Shown here: piece after piece, positions 63,443 to 64,000 of the stretch
Layout of the letters: every line of letters begins with the position of its first letter
How positions within the stretch are numbered: position 1 is the stretch's first letter
DNA from: Micromussa lordhowensis
Lineage: Eukaryota; Cnidaria; Anthozoa; Scleractinia; Lobophylliidae
Assembly: GCA_964020085.1 (NCBI GenBank)
Contig: CAXHUQ010000145.1
Coordinates: forward strand, 1 to 64,000
DNA length: 64,000 nt
Direction of reading: 5' to 3'
Notes under the pieces: generated by a model
Told to the model about the DNA's origin: nothing
The model's input: only the letters and a program-made list of their open reading frames with translations
Databases searched by the model: none
Translations under genes and position numbers: made by a program

Positions 63443-64000
63443 CTCAGATTAAAAAAAAAACATTGTTTACTATTAATCTGTAACGTTTTTTGACATTATT
63501 ATTAGAAGGGTTAGCATACAAAATTATAGGTCAGCAGATCACGCCAGAAATCAACACCCTATTTTCGCCATTAAGCAGAAGAAGCTGGAAGAGACCCAAA
63601 GAAACGCGAGCAGGTCCAGATTGGCGGGAAATGGAAAGAGAAGCTACCGAGAAAGAGGCCATAAAAAACGTTTTTCATATCCAAGACCCCTTGGAGAAAG
63701 GCGAGAACCAACAGCAAACTCGACCCACATGTGACATTGGGCCGGAATCGCACTGGGGCCACATCTGTGGGAGTCGACGGCTCTCACCACAGTTCCTTCC
63801 CTGCTTCACCAGCGGGTATGAGAAGAGCATTTGAGGCTTGCAGGAAGGATGGTGATGACGATGTCCGGCCTGATATGAAAGACTCAATTCTGTTGTGAAT
63901 CCTCCTCCCCTCCCCCAAACATCCATTTTATTATCAAGGAAATTGATTTTTTACAGTTTCTGCTTAAAATTGAATATCAAAGAGTATTGGTCTACGCCCT
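63443..64000. other. Right edge of window
   Basis: This should be intron of copy D upstream of the 150-nt exon. No first-half WSC exon is visible before the window ends; a 114-codon plus-strand ORF at 63490-63834 has no recognisable motif. Confidence 0.35.

Overview
The window is animal nuclear DNA, most likely from an anthozoan cnidarian such as a coral or sea anemone. The main evidence is a tandem family of multi-exon minus-strand genes whose last exons encode minicollagen-type cysteine-rich domains (C-x3-C-x3-C-x3-C-x3-CC), a hallmark of nematocyst wall proteins. Introns and spacers are full of Penelope-like element pieces, palindromic MITEs and microsatellites. There is one 200-base assembly gap at 38001-38200.

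Host layout, all on the minus strand. Copy Z is only an exon edge at 1-44. Copy A has two exons at 7046-8002. Copy B reconstructs fully from nine exons at 13528-21110 (signal peptide, WSC-like domain, Thr/Pro-rich stalk, cysteine-rich C-terminus; 403 aa in one consistent frame). Copy C runs from 35235 down to 26361 and has an expanded array of about 138-nt Ser/Thr/Pro-rich exons, one with a broken splice donor and one truncated beside a Penelope fragment. Copy D runs from 63442 down to 59905 and carries a SEA-like domain before its cysteine-rich exon. Nearly all exons join in phase 1, so they behave as shuffleable modules.

Between copies C and D sits the main find: an apparently intact 19,800-bp Polinton/Maverick (polintovirus or adintovirus type) at 38912-58711. 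It has 239-bp terminal inverted repeats with only two mismatches, AG...CT ends and a perfect 6-bp target duplication (CTCCGC), so the insertion is recent. A minus-strand block encodes a VLTF3-like late transcription factor, a tiny acidic protein, protein-primed DNA polymerase B, a zinc-finger protein, a fused phospholipase A2-like/integrase protein, basic core-like proteins, an adenain-type protease, a double jelly-roll major capsid protein, a penton-like minor capsid protein and a scaffold-like protein with two PPxY motifs. A plus-strand block encodes the packaging ATPase, a small coiled-coil protein, two fibres sharing an N-terminal anchor, an eIF1/SUI1-like translation factor and a membrane hairpin protein. 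The set covers replication, integration, late transcription, capsid assembly, packaging, maturation and host attachment, so the element looks like a virion-forming endogenous virus.

The least expected features of the element are: the eIF1-like gene; a TATATA-type motif touching almost every start codon, alongside the VLTF3 gene; two long A-runs placed exactly at domain or gene junctions (A12 between phospholipase and integrase, A16 where the core protein overlaps the protease, which has no start motif of its own); a 35-nt exact match between the capsid gene and the second fibre gene on opposite strands; and a GC-richer non-coding repeat block with three copies of a 12-bp palindrome.
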